59,858 nt of DNA from assembly GCA_031082285.1 (NCBI GenBank), contig JAVHLK010000023.1, positions 1 to 59,858 on the forward strand, given 5' to 3'. The position numbers and the translations under genes are program-made. The notes under the pieces are model-generated. The model saw only the letters and a list, made by a program, of their open reading frames with translations. It ran no database searches and was not told the DNA's origin. How positions within the stretch are numbered: the first letter of the stretch is position 1; each line of letters starts with the position of its first letter. Of the stretch, positions 24,935 to 33,310 are shown in pieces. This stretch comes from Desulfomonilaceae bacterium (GTDB lineage Bacteria; Desulfobacterota; Desulfomonilia; Desulfomonilales; Desulfomonilaceae).

Positions 24935-25537
24935 TCATGTGGCCGACAACAGATTGAAATTCACAAAGTCCCAATTGATGAGATTCTGAACAAAGGAATC
25001 AATATAGTCGCCACGCCTGTTCTGATAATCGAGGTAGTAAGCATGCTCCCAAACATCCACCGTCAACAGAGGCTTCAACCCCCGGGCAATGGGGGTATCG
25101 GCATTTGAAGTTTTCATGACCTCCAGTGTTCCATTCTTCATCAAAAGCCATGCCCAGCCGCTGCCGAACTGCGTCAGCGCAGCATCCTTGAACTTCTGAG
25201 CGAACATATCATAGCTTCCCAAATCGGAGATTATCTTTTTCGCAGCGGCTCCTGAAGGTGCGCCGCCCCCTCCCGGCTTCATCGATTGCCAGTAGAAGGC
25301 GTGATTCCAGACCTGAGCCGCATTGTTGAAAATACCGGTTTGATCAGATCTGTTCGCTGTTTTCTTGATAATATTTTCGAGCGTTTCGTCCGCCAAATCG
25401 GTGCCTTCAAGAAGTTTGTTCACGTTTGTGACATACGCGTTGTGATGCTTGCCGTAATGAAAAGCCAAGGTCCGCCCGCTGATATGCGGTTCGAGGATGT
25501 CCTTCTTATACGGGAGTTCCGGCAGTGTAATTGCCAT
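24935..25537 (-). CDS. sodB: Superoxide dismutase, Fe/Mn family
   Basis: A 200-residue cytoplasmic superoxide dismutase converting superoxide to oxygen and hydrogen peroxide. The N-terminal hairpin contains ELPYKKDILEPHISGRTLAFHYGKHHNAYV with the first metal His; 'NNAAQVWNHAFYWQSM' gives the second His; 'DVWEHAYYLDYQNRR' carries the Asp and His of the signature DxWEHAYY. Segments such as 'GSGWAWL' and 'AQVWNHAFYW' favour the iron type, though Mn use cannot be excluded. GAAAGGAGACAGAG precedes the ATG. It lies 87 bp upstream of the selenoprotein transporter gene and 164 bp downstream of the phosphate symporter gene on the same strand. Confidence 0.97.
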   Translation of the reverse strand: MAITLPELPYKKDILEPHISGRTLAFHYGKHHNAYVTNVNKLLEGTDLADETLENIIKKTANRSDQTGIFNNAAQVWNHAFYWQSMKPGGGGAPSGAAAKKIISDLGSYDMFAQKFKDAALTQFGSGWAWLLMKNGTLEVMKTSNADTPIARGLKPLLTVDVWEHAYYLDYQNRRGDYIDSFVQNLINWDFVNFNLLSAT

Positions 25538-25701
25538 CTCTGTCTCCTTTCAGAATTTGTTTCTTTCCCTATTTTATGCCGCCGGGATTAGGATTACCAT
25601 CCAGATCATTTCGATCCTGACCTGGAAACCGAACCTCTTACAGGCTCAATGCGTTTTTCACAGCATGCCCCTCTCTCTCCTTTCCAAGCCCGTAAGCATC
25701 G

Positions 25702-27369
25702 TCACGACGATTGCTGAGGATAGTCCTGGGAAGGAATGATTTCAGGTAACAGTGATTGCATGCTCAAAACCATCATACGACCGGACTGGGTGAAAAGCCG
25801 GTTGGCCATGAGCAGTCGGGTGACCTCGGTTGTCATGATCTTTCCCTGCGCAACAGCCCCGGCACAGGACTGAATAAACTGTTTGTCCGCTTCCTCAACC
25901 AATTGGAAGAATCGGTTCAACACATCTGCTAACCCATCCTCCTCTGATTCCTGAGTGACCCTGTCGACGATGACGACCAGTTGGTCGAGCCGGTTCTTGA
26001 AATTACTGTGGGCATCAAGCATGAACATATTGTCATCCGCGGCGAGATCTTCAATTTCTCTGCGCAGATCGTACAGATTCTTGGTCGCATTCATGACGCT
26101 CCGGCTGGATCGTATCACGGACTCCATTTGCAGTGTGACCGTCCGGTCCGTCTCCCCGGTCTGCACCTGCGCATAAAAAGAGAATATCTCAGCATGGTAG
26201 CGAGTCAGGTCCGCATACCTGACTACGGGAGCGGGTTCCGAAAGGCCGGGGGGGTATCCTGCTCGATCGGTTTGCCGGACAGCGCGGATTCCGTACCTCT
26301 CGGCAATATAATGGGTGGACAAATACAACTGATGCAATACTTCCTTGCGCAAGGCTTCGAGTGCGGCCTCCGGTACTTCCGCGGTCGTGTTGAGTATGTA
26401 TTGGGTGAGTATGGTGCGTCTTTCCGGGAAGATACGTTCCAGGTACCGTGCAAGTGCGGGGATCACGGGAAAGAAAAGGATGACGCCCATAAAGTTGAAC
26501 AGAGTGTGGAAAGCGGCCATGCCGAGTACGGGGTTGTCGGAGAGTCCGAGGAGATCGTCAATGATCCGGAACATGAGAGGCAATGCGAGCAAAGCAGCCA
26601 GGGCCGTACCTGTTTTGAAGACCAGCGCGCTGACCGCGGCCTGTTTCTTGGCGGGTATTCCGCCGACGGAACCGAGGAGGATGGTCACGGTGGTCCCGAC
26701 ATTGGCCCCGATCACCATGGCCGCTCCCTGGGTGAAGTCGATGATGCCTGAAAAAAGGGTGGTAAGGATGACGGCAATCGTGGCGGAACTCGATTGCATG
26801 ATGACCGTCATCAAGATTCCTGCACCTAGGTAGATCCACAGGCCCACATCGGGCAGCGCGGACAGGTCCACCGCGGCGGCAACATCCTCGACGCTGGTTT
26901 TCATGAAATCCAGGCCGAGAAAGAGAAACCCGAAGGCGGCCACGAGCTTACTGATATTGACATACCGGGCGGACCCCGACAGAACGATCAATCCCAGCCC
27001 GCCGATCCCGATCAGGGGAAGGGCAAAGGCATCGATCTTGAACTTGAATCCGAACACCGCAACGATCCATGCCGTGAATGTCGTTCCGACCATGGCGCCC
27101 ATGATCACGGCAATGGCATTCACCAGGGTCATGAGTCCCGCGCCGACAAAGGCCAGCACCATCAACGAGACGGCTGAACTGCTCTGCAAAACCGCGGTGC
27201 TGACAACCCCCGTCATCAAGCCTTTGAAGCGTGTACCGGTATAACGGCGGATCATGGTCTTGAAGGAGCGGCCGGCCAGCAGCTTGATGGATTCCTCCAT
27301 CATGAAGATGCCGAACAAGAAGATCCCCAGACCGGCAAGAAATTTCCATTCATCGAAAGACGTCATCAT
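25702..27369 (-). CDS. Na+/phosphate cotransporter family protein with PhoU-like C-terminal domain
   Basis: A 555-residue protein. The N-terminal 310 residues are an inverted-repeat membrane domain of the NptA/SLC34 type with two copies of the QSSSA motif: TAVLQSSSAVSLMVLAF (about 57-73) and TVIMQSSSATIAVILTT (about 190-206), each followed by a GANVGTT or GAMVGTTFT segment. The C-terminal 220 residues are helical and PhoU-like. It should couple sodium influx to inorganic phosphate (or another anion) transport; the direction is uncertain. It is the first gene of the minus-strand series leading to sodB and the YeeE pair, although the gaps are large enough for separate promoters. Confidence 0.93.
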   Translation of the reverse strand: MMTSFDEWKFLAGLGIFLFGIFMMEESIKLLAGRSFKTMIRRYTGTRFKGLMTGVVSTAVLQSSSAVSLMVLAFVGAGLMTLVNAIAVIMGAMVGTTFTAWIVAVFGFKFKIDAFALPLIGIGGLGLIVLSGSARYVNISKLVAAFGFLFLGLDFMKTSVEDVAAAVDLSALPDVGLWIYLGAGILMTVIMQSSSATIAVILTTLFSGIIDFTQGAAMVIGANVGTTVTILLGSVGGIPAKKQAAVSALVFKTGTALAALLALPLMFRIIDDLLGLSDNPVLGMAAFHTLFNFMGVILFFPVIPALARYLERIFPERRTILTQYILNTTAEVPEAALEALRKEVLHQLYLSTHYIAERYGIRAVRQTDRAGYPPGLSEPAPVVRYADLTRYHAEIFSFYAQVQTGETDRTVTLQMESVIRSSRSVMNATKNLYDLRREIEDLAADDNMFMLDAHSNFKNRLDQLVVIVDRVTQESEEDGLADVLNRFFQLVEEADKQFIQSCAGAVAQGKIMTTEVTRLLMANRLFTQSGRMMVLSMQSLLPEIIPSQDYPQQSS

Positions 27370-27909
27370 CGAGCACTACTCGGAACCGAGGGCTACCCCC
27401 GGAGAACTGAGAAAACGAAGTGCCGACCGGTTGTACCCATTCATTTCTGAGGTAGCAGAACTCAGCGATCAAAGTGTGTCGTTGCGAGTCCTGAGCTACG
27501 GCACGAACGTGGCTTTGTCAATAATCCGACTTCATAAGAAACGTGATAGTTTGTCTCATTGCTCGGCACACTGCAGGCTGCCCCCCAGTAAGTGAATGGA
27601 ACAGGCCGTGGTGATGACCACGAGACCCTTTCGCTCCTTCCCCTGCGGAAAAGGCGAGTCCCGGCACGATCATTTCAAATCAGGAGACAGGATCCCGAGA
27701 GCGACACAATCCATTCTCGTGACGCGGGTGAGCATGACCACAGTTGCGGCAGAGCAGGCGAGCAACTGTCCTTTAGGCAAGGAAGAAGAACCCTCACCAC
27801 ACTCGGAGGCAAAGCGCGCATAATGACAATTCACAACCCGGGAAGTGTACCAATGTGCTTGGGGGTTTGGTCCAGTTCTTGGTTCCCCGGGGAAGTTACC
27901 TAATCCTCG
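27370..27909. other. Intergenic region without a recognised gene
   Basis: About 540 bp upstream of the Na/phosphate transporter gene. Short frames occur on the plus strand (27592-27903), but they show no known features. The transporter's promoter is expected here but not resolved. Confidence 0.35.
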
Positions 27910-28170
27910 TTACTCGGCGTCTGCAGATCCCTGCCGGCTTCCCGCCTGCGCTTCCCGCTTGGCGAGTTCGTAGAGCCGGCGAATCTCGTCGAGCCTTTCC
28001 TGGGACGTGCTGGTTATCCTGGCTGCCCCCGGTGGAGGCTGATTCATCTGATGGCTGATCCACTGGTCGGAAGTGGCCGGCTGCGTCGCGGATTGAGCAT
28101 GAGCGGCCGTAGCCGTGAACGTCGGGAACATGACACACAAGGCTGCAATTACGAGAAAAATATGTTTCAT
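27910..28170 (-). CDS. Small exported protein, function unknown
   Basis: An 86-residue protein with a typical cleavable signal peptide (MKHIFLVIAALCVMFPTFTATAAHAQS, cleavage probably after AHA-QS). The mature part of about 60 residues is polar with a short helical segment 'SQERLDEIRRLYELAKREAQAG'. No family is recognised. The gene stands alone, with noncoding stretches on both sides. Confidence 0.6.
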   Translation of the reverse strand: MKHIFLVIAALCVMFPTFTATAAHAQSATQPATSDQWISHQMNQPPPGAARITSTSQERLDEIRRLYELAKREAQAGSRQGSADAE

Positions 28171-28557
28171 GGTATTACTCTGCGACCCACTGTCACTCGG
28201 TCAGGAGGAATCGCTCAACGATGCCCCGATGACTCTTGCGGCATCCTATCACGTAAGACGAATGAAATCAAATAGTAGTGCGAATTTCAGCGATAAAGAA
28301 CGAAGAATGGGTCGCGGCGTGTTGAGGGCCTACTCTTGGTCGGCGTGACATTCCGTCGAATCGCCGTGACGGGCAGTCACAACTGACCATGAAAGTCCAC
28401 CTGGGCCCCGGGCCGAAGTACCAGCTCGCTGAGGGTCGAATTGCTTGTTCACTCACGGAGGAACGACGAACCGGAACGAAAGTGCAGCTCACGGCACATG
28501 CGAGCGGCCATCGGGCGGGATACCGGGGACCCTCGTCGGATCCCCGGACGGAGCGGG
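28171..28557. other. Intergenic region without a recognised gene
   Basis: About 390 bp between the small exported protein gene and the end of folD. No gene, repeat or structural RNA is recognised. Confidence 0.35.
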
Positions 28558-29433
28558 CTACTTCATGGTTTCTTTTGCAGCGGTCAACGTGTTCTTCATG
28601 AGCATGGCGATGGTCATGGGACCGACACCACCGGGAACCGGTGTAATGGCCGCGGCCTTCTCCTTGACCTCGTCGAAGGCAACGTCGCCCACGAGTTTGA
28701 AACCTTTGGGATTGTCGGGAGCATCGACACGGTTGATGCCCACATCGATGACCACCGCGCCTTCCTTCACCATGTCGGCCTTGACGAACTCGGGCACGCC
28801 GATGGCTGCGATGACGATGTCCGCGGCCGCGGAACGCCCCTTAAGGTCTTTGGTCCTGGTGTGGCACATGGTGACCGTCGCGTTCATGTCACGCTGATCG
28901 AGCATGTTGGAGAGCGGCCGACCCACGATGTTGCTCCGGCCGATGATCACCACATCCTTACCGGAAGTCTCGAATCCGCCCCTCTTGATGAGCTCGATGA
29001 CTCCCGCGGGAGTGCAGGGGAGAAACCGGACTTCACCGATGCTGATCAAGCCCACGTTGTACGGATGGAAGCAGTCCACGTCCTTCTCAGGCAAAATCGA
29101 CCGAAGGATCTCGGTTTCAGGGATGTGCTTGGGAAGAGGAAGCTGGCAAAGTATGCCGTGGACGCTCTTGTCCTTGTTGTACCCGTCGATCACCTCGAGC
29201 AGTTGTTCGGTCGTGGCGTCGACGGGGAGCTTGGACTCCAGGGACCTGATGCCTATATACTCGCAGGCCTTTTTCTTGTTGCTCACATAGACCTTTGACG
29301 CGGGATCTTCACCCACAAGAATGACCGCGAGGCAGGGTTCCAGCCCTTGGGCCTTCAGACCGAGGACCTCTTGCTTCATCTCGTCCTTGAGTTGCTGAGA
29401 TACTTCATTTCCGCTAATGATTTTAGCCGACAT
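28558..29433 (-). CDS. folD: Bifunctional methylenetetrahydrofolate dehydrogenase/methenyltetrahydrofolate cyclohydrolase
   Basis: A 291-residue cytoplasmic enzyme of one-carbon metabolism interconverting 5,10-methylene-, 5,10-methenyl- and 10-formyl-tetrahydrofolate. Signatures: 'VGEDPASKVYVSNKKKACEYIGI' with the catalytic Lys, 'GILCQLPLPKHI' , 'PCTPAGVIELI' and 'GRSNIVGRPLSNML', the last being the NAD(P) region. The ATG at 29433 gives the normal family length and has AGGAGGTTTGC upstream; the frame is open 25 codons further. It follows cooC on the same strand. In acetyl-CoA-pathway bacteria FolD serves the methyl branch, which agrees with cooC and DUF3786 next door. Confidence 0.97.
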   Translation of the reverse strand: MSAKIISGNEVSQQLKDEMKQEVLGLKAQGLEPCLAVILVGEDPASKVYVSNKKKACEYIGIRSLESKLPVDATTEQLLEVIDGYNKDKSVHGILCQLPLPKHIPETEILRSILPEKDVDCFHPYNVGLISIGEVRFLPCTPAGVIELIKRGGFETSGKDVVIIGRSNIVGRPLSNMLDQRDMNATVTMCHTRTKDLKGRSAAADIVIAAIGVPEFVKADMVKEGAVVIDVGINRVDAPDNPKGFKLVGDVAFDEVKEKAAAITPVPGGVGPMTIAMLMKNTLTAAKETMK

Positions 29434-29568
29434 GCAAACCTCCTTTTCACGATGATCCAAACATGTATGGGCAGTCCGTTGATGCCGTTCGTCCAAGACG
29501 CAATCCACTGCGAGGTGCGTTCAACAGGACTATTGTCCGCGCTCAGTGAGGTTGAACGCAGAAGATTA

Positions 29569-29596
29569 AACCACAAAGTCACAAAGACACGAAGAA
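29569..29596. repeat. Dispersed ACCACAAAG-type repeat
   Basis: The stretch AACCACAAAGTCACAAAGAC followed by ACGAAGA contains the CACAAAG-CACAAAGACACGAAG pattern that recurs as a dispersed element in many bacterial genomes. It lies in the folD-cooC gap. Only one copy is seen in this window. Confidence 0.5.
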
Positions 29597-29680
29597 GTCA
29601 AAGGACAAATCTCTTCAGCTCTACCGGTCGGCCTCCTGGCGGTATCCCCGCCTGTGGTGGATGCCCAAGCCAGGGATGGT

Positions 29681-30439
29681 TCATTCCTCCAACGCCGCGG
29701 CAATCTTCTTGACGGCTGCGTTGATCTCCGGATCGTCGAGATTCGGCGGCCGGTTTTCCAGATCCGCGTTGGCAATCTCTTCGGAGAACGGGAGTATCCC
29801 CACGATGGGGATTCCGGCCAAATTCGCGTGGAGGAACTCTTCTTCCTTCTTATTCCGGACCTTGCTCCCCACTGCCGCGACCTTGTGGAGCCCGATATCC
29901 TGAGTCAGTTGTCGTACTTTGGCCGCAGTTTCGATGCTTCTGCGACCCGGTTCGACCACGATCACCAGGCGATCGACTCCCTGAGCGGTCCCACGGCCGA
30001 GATGTTCGATACCGGCCTCCATGTCCATGATCACGGCATCCTTCTCGTACAACACCAGATGGCTTACGAGCGCCTTGAGGAGAACGCTTTCCGGGCAGAC
30101 GCAGCCCCCGCCGCCCTTTTTCACGGTCCCCATGATCAGGACCCTGACCCCGTCCTTCTCTCGTCCCAACGCTTCCGGGAGATCGTCCACCTTGGGGTTC
30201 ATCTTGAAGAATCCTCCCACGGTTCCCGGTTGAACTCCGGTGCGTTCGGCAATGAGGTCTTCCATCTTTGCCACCGGGACGATTCCCGTGGTGTCGATCC
30301 CGAGAGCCGATCCCAGATTCGCATCGGGATCCGCGTCAACCGCCAGTACTCTAAACCCCTCCCGCGCCCAGTGCCGCGCGAGCAAGCTGCTCAACGTTGT
30401 TTTTCCGACCCCGCCTTTTCCCGAAACGGCTATCTTCAT
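29681..30439 (-). CDS. cooC: CooC-type ATPase for CO dehydrogenase/acetyl-CoA synthase nickel maturation
   Basis: A 252-residue SIMIBI-class P-loop ATPase. Deviant Walker A is SGKGGVGKTTL (residues 6-16), followed by 'LAVDADPDANLGSALGI' (switch I Asp). The CooC-specific Cys pair is GGGGCVCPES (about 111-120), which binds the metal at the dimer interface; Walker B is 'VIMDMEAGIEHLGRGT'. From family knowledge it inserts nickel into the C-cluster of carbon monoxide dehydrogenase (or the acetyl-CoA synthase A-cluster). It is between DUF3786 (upstream) and folD (downstream) on the minus strand. The CODH genes themselves are not in this window. Confidence 0.92.
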   Translation of the reverse strand: MKIAVSGKGGVGKTTLSSLLARHWAREGFRVLAVDADPDANLGSALGIDTTGIVPVAKMEDLIAERTGVQPGTVGGFFKMNPKVDDLPEALGREKDGVRVLIMGTVKKGGGGCVCPESVLLKALVSHLVLYEKDAVIMDMEAGIEHLGRGTAQGVDRLVIVVEPGRRSIETAAKVRQLTQDIGLHKVAAVGSKVRNKKEEEFLHANLAGIPIVGILPFSEEIANADLENRPPNLDDPEINAAVKKIAAALEE

Positions 30440-30533
30440 GATCTTCCTCGTTCAATAAGTATTGGTGTTCAGAGCATCAGCAATTACCCAAGTGAGTGAC
30501 CGACGTCCAACGCCCGATCCCCGGGACTTGGAT

Positions 30534-30591
30534 GAAGAAATCCTCCTTACTCCCTTGTCAAGGGAGGCCTATGGGATTTGCCCGGGAACGA
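30534..30591. repeat. Palindromic repeat, copy 1 (AAATCCTCC...GGATTTGC..GGGAACGA)
   Basis: Outer arms AAATCC (30538-30543) and GGATTT (30574-30579) enclose an inner hairpin CTCCCTT-GTC-AAGGGAG (30550-30566); GGGAACGA follows. It shares its ends with copy 2 at 31406. The pattern (AAATCCCCC..GGGGGATTT) is a known kind of dispersed palindromic element. Confidence 0.7.
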
Positions 30592-30669
30592 CGCGGACGC
30601 CTGCATTTCCGACGGAATTATGGGCAACCGCCATAAAGAACTTGCTCACTCATTCACCGAGAAGGAAGC

Positions 30670-31314
30670 TCATATTCGGGCGGCCCTGAGCAATTCCAAC
30701 ACCGCCATCTCCGCGGCCACGGCCATGTCTTCCGCGCTCAGGAACAGTTCGGCGGTTTCGTCGAAGAGAACGCTCGCATCGGGAGGAAACTCCTCGTCAC
30801 CCTTCCAAACGATGCACGTGATGGGAACGCACGGGAAATAGGGAAGTTCTACCGCAGCGTCACCGGTGTCGAGTACCCTGCCTTTCAGAATTTGGCCCGC
30901 GGTGACCATGGCCTCCGGTTCGTTGCCGAATACTTCGATCAACCGGTCTTTTGTGCTTCGGTTGAATGCGGGTTCGTAAAACTGTCCCTCCTTGAATTCC
31001 CTGAAATGCTTCAGTTTGGACGTGGGCTGCCTGCCGTCGGCATTGTTGAGGTAGTGAATCGTCAGGATGGCAAGCCAAATGGGTGCTTCGGCCCCGGTTT
31101 CCTTGATGGTGAACTGCCGGCTGTCGACGTTCAGTACGATGTTTCCGTCAAGGTGAGGGATGATCAACGAACGGCCGACCAATTCGGCCCGGGCCTTGTC
31201 GGCTGCGCGGCCCGGATCCTTCCTGGCGAAGATCTCCAGTCCTATCTTCAGTGCTTGTTCGTAGTTGCCCTGTTGGGGAACCTCCGGACGGGACGGGTCT
31301 TTGATGTTCAGCAT
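30670..31314 (-). CDS. DUF3786 domain protein
   Basis: A 214-residue cytoplasmic protein of unknown function. Recognised by 'ALKIGLEIFARKDPGRAADKARAEL', 'LIIPHLDGNIVLNVDSRQF', 'APIWLAILTIHYLNNADGRQPTSKLKHFREFKEGQFYEPAFNRST' and the C-terminal 'FPCVPITCIVWKGDEEFPPDASVLFDETAELFLSAEDMAVAAEMAVLELL', all conserved in DUF3786 proteins. From memory, the family is found mainly in anaerobes with the acetyl-CoA pathway, near CODH/ACS or corrinoid genes. Here it sits upstream of cooC and folD on the same strand, consistent with a role in C1 enzyme or cofactor maturation, which is an inference. It is bracketed by two copies of a palindromic repeat. Confidence 0.85.
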   Translation of the reverse strand: MLNIKDPSRPEVPQQGNYEQALKIGLEIFARKDPGRAADKARAELVGRSLIIPHLDGNIVLNVDSRQFTIKETGAEAPIWLAILTIHYLNNADGRQPTSKLKHFREFKEGQFYEPAFNRSTKDRLIEVFGNEPEAMVTAGQILKGRVLDTGDAAVELPYFPCVPITCIVWKGDEEFPPDASVLFDETAELFLSAEDMAVAAEMAVLELLRAARI

Positions 31315-31405
31315 GGTTTCGATCCGTTGTGGGAATGGCCGTCATCGCCATTGCCGAGAAAAGCGACCGCAATTCACATCTCGTTTCCAGGCTCTGCATG
31401 CACCC

Positions 31406-31491
31406 AAGAAATCCTCCCAGCCCCCGTTTGACAAGGTTGAATCCTTACTTCCCAGTCGCTGAAGGGGACTGAGGGGATTTGCGTGGGAACG
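31406..31491. repeat. Palindromic repeat, copy 2 (AAATCCTCC...GGATTTGC..GGGAACGA)
   Basis: AAGAAATCCTCC (31406-31417) and GGGGATTTGCGTGGGAACGA (to 31491) match the ends of copy 1; the middle, with CCCCCGTTTGACAAG, differs in length and is less palindromic. Copies 1 and 2 sit on either side of the DUF3786 gene. Confidence 0.65.
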
Positions 31492-31504
31492 AAAACGAAA
31501 CGAA

Positions 31505-33085
31505 TCAAATGGTCAATCTTCGCACCTTGACCACGTGTTCCAACTCTTCAATGGACGCGACGCACGGGATATCCGCCTGGGAATCGGTGTTCAGGAACAG
31601 CAGGGCTTCGCCGCCCAGCTCCTGGCGAGCGAACTGAAAGTGCGAGATGTTGATCCCGCAATTTCCCAGAGCGGTTCCAACCTTGCCGATAACTCCGGGC
31701 TGGTCCTTGCCGCGAATCATGAGCAGGTCGCCGGACAGGTCGAATTCACCGCGAAATGCACCGTAGCGCACCATTCGAGGTTCGGATTTACCGAACAACG
31801 TGCCTTCCACAATTTGTTCGCGGCTCTCAGTGACCACCTTGAACCGCAGGAGCGACAAGTAATCTTCCGCCCTGCTCACCTTGGTCTCGGAGACGACGAT
31901 GCCTCTCTCTTCAGCAACCATCGGAGCATTGACTTGATTGACGTCCTCTTTCATGATCGGCGTCAGAAGGCCGGTGAGGAAAGACGTTGTGATGGGCTTC
32001 ACGTCCATTCCCACCACGTCGCCGCTGTAATAGGCTTCCACACTCTTTATGCCGGTCTCGAGAATTTGCCCCAAGAATAGGCCCAGCCTTTGCGACAGGT
32101 CCAGGTACGGACGCAGCGCATCCAGGGCCTCGCCGGCAACCGCGGGTGCATTGACCGCGTTCCTTATGATGCCGTTGAGGAGATAGTCCTTTATCTGATC
32201 GGCCACCGCTATGGCGACGTTGTCCTGGGCCTCCTTGGTCGAAGCTCCCAGGTGAGGGGTGCAAATGACGCGGTCCAGACCGACGAGCCGTGTGAGCCCG
32301 GGAGGCTCGGAGGCATACACATCGACTGCTGCACCGGCCACTTTGCCCGATTCGATCGCGTCCGCCAAATCCTCTTCATTCACCACGGGGCCTCGAGAAC
32401 AATTGATAATGCGTACGCCGTCACGCATTTTCGCAATGTTCGCTGCATTGATGAGCCCTCGAGTATCGTCCGTCAGAGGAACATGAAGGGTGATGAAATC
32501 CGCTTCCTTGAAGACATCGTCCATGGATGCGAGCCGAACGCCCATCTGTTTGGCCTGATCTTCCGAGAGAAAAGGATCGTATGCGATGATGTTCATGCCC
32601 AGCCCCGACGCCCGATCCGCGACCACTGCGCCGATCTTGCCTAGGCCGACCACACCGAGTGTCTTGTTCAGTACTTCTGTGCCGCTGAACTTCTTCTTCT
32701 CCCACTTTCCGTCTTTCATGGAGGCGCAGGCCTGGGGGATGTTGCGGGCCAAGGACATCATCATTGAAAGCGTATGTTCCGCGGTGGTAACCGTGTTTCC
32801 GCCCGGAGTGTTCATCACCACGATGCCTCTCTTGGAGGCCGCGCGAATATCCACATTGTCCAGTCCGGTTCCGGCACGACCCACGACCTTCAGGTTGTCC
32901 GCCACGGCGATGACGTCGGCGGTGACCTTTGTGGCTCCACGAATGGCAAGCCCGTGATATTCTCCTATGATTTCCTTGAGCTGATCGGGGCTTAGCCCGA
33001 CCTTTACGTCCACGTCGATACCCGGGGCATCGCGAAATATCTGGACTCCCAGTTCGGAAAGGTTGTCAGAGACGAGAACCTTCAA
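31505..33085 (-). CDS. serA: D-3-phosphoglycerate dehydrogenase
   Basis: A 526-residue long-form SerA that oxidises 3-phosphoglycerate to 3-phosphohydroxypyruvate with NAD+, the first step of serine synthesis. NAD-binding GLGKIGAVVADRASGLGMNIIAYD (glycine motif near residues 146-152), catalytic Arg region 'INCSRGPVVNEEDL', and His of 'CTPHLGASTKEAQDNVA' are clear. The C-terminal part has the ASB domain and an ACT domain ('LMIRGKDQPGVIGKVGTALGNCGINISHFQFAR') that normally binds serine for feedback control. The start is a TTG at 33085, supported by AGGAGGT seven bases upstream. Confidence 0.97.
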   Translation of the reverse strand: MKVLVSDNLSELGVQIFRDAPGIDVDVKVGLSPDQLKEIIGEYHGLAIRGATKVTADVIAVADNLKVVGRAGTGLDNVDIRAASKRGIVVMNTPGGNTVTTAEHTLSMMMSLARNIPQACASMKDGKWEKKKFSGTEVLNKTLGVVGLGKIGAVVADRASGLGMNIIAYDPFLSEDQAKQMGVRLASMDDVFKEADFITLHVPLTDDTRGLINAANIAKMRDGVRIINCSRGPVVNEEDLADAIESGKVAGAAVDVYASEPPGLTRLVGLDRVICTPHLGASTKEAQDNVAIAVADQIKDYLLNGIIRNAVNAPAVAGEALDALRPYLDLSQRLGLFLGQILETGIKSVEAYYSGDVVGMDVKPITTSFLTGLLTPIMKEDVNQVNAPMVAEERGIVVSETKVSRAEDYLSLLRFKVVTESREQIVEGTLFGKSEPRMVRYGAFRGEFDLSGDLLMIRGKDQPGVIGKVGTALGNCGINISHFQFARQELGGEALLFLNTDSQADIPCVASIEELEHVVKVRRLTI

Positions 33086-33310
33086 GGCCTGTACCTCCTT
33101 ATGTTACAGAATGTCGTCGGCAACGAATTCGCGATTGTGCCGATCATGCCTCAGTGGGTCCGTGTACGGGGAGAGTCGTCGGACAAGCATACTCACCTAC
33201 CACAGCTGTCGGTGAGGAAGCCGCCCCCATCGCCTCACTGTTCGGTGTACCACGTAAGCTCCGCCAAATGAACGATCACTTGTCTGGATCTGGATTATCT
33301 CATGTGTCTA

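Noticed and set aside
24333-24974. Overlapping minus-strand frame of 213 codons across the Sec transporter gene
   Set aside because: It is a shadow frame; the family motifs all lie in the frame with UGA.
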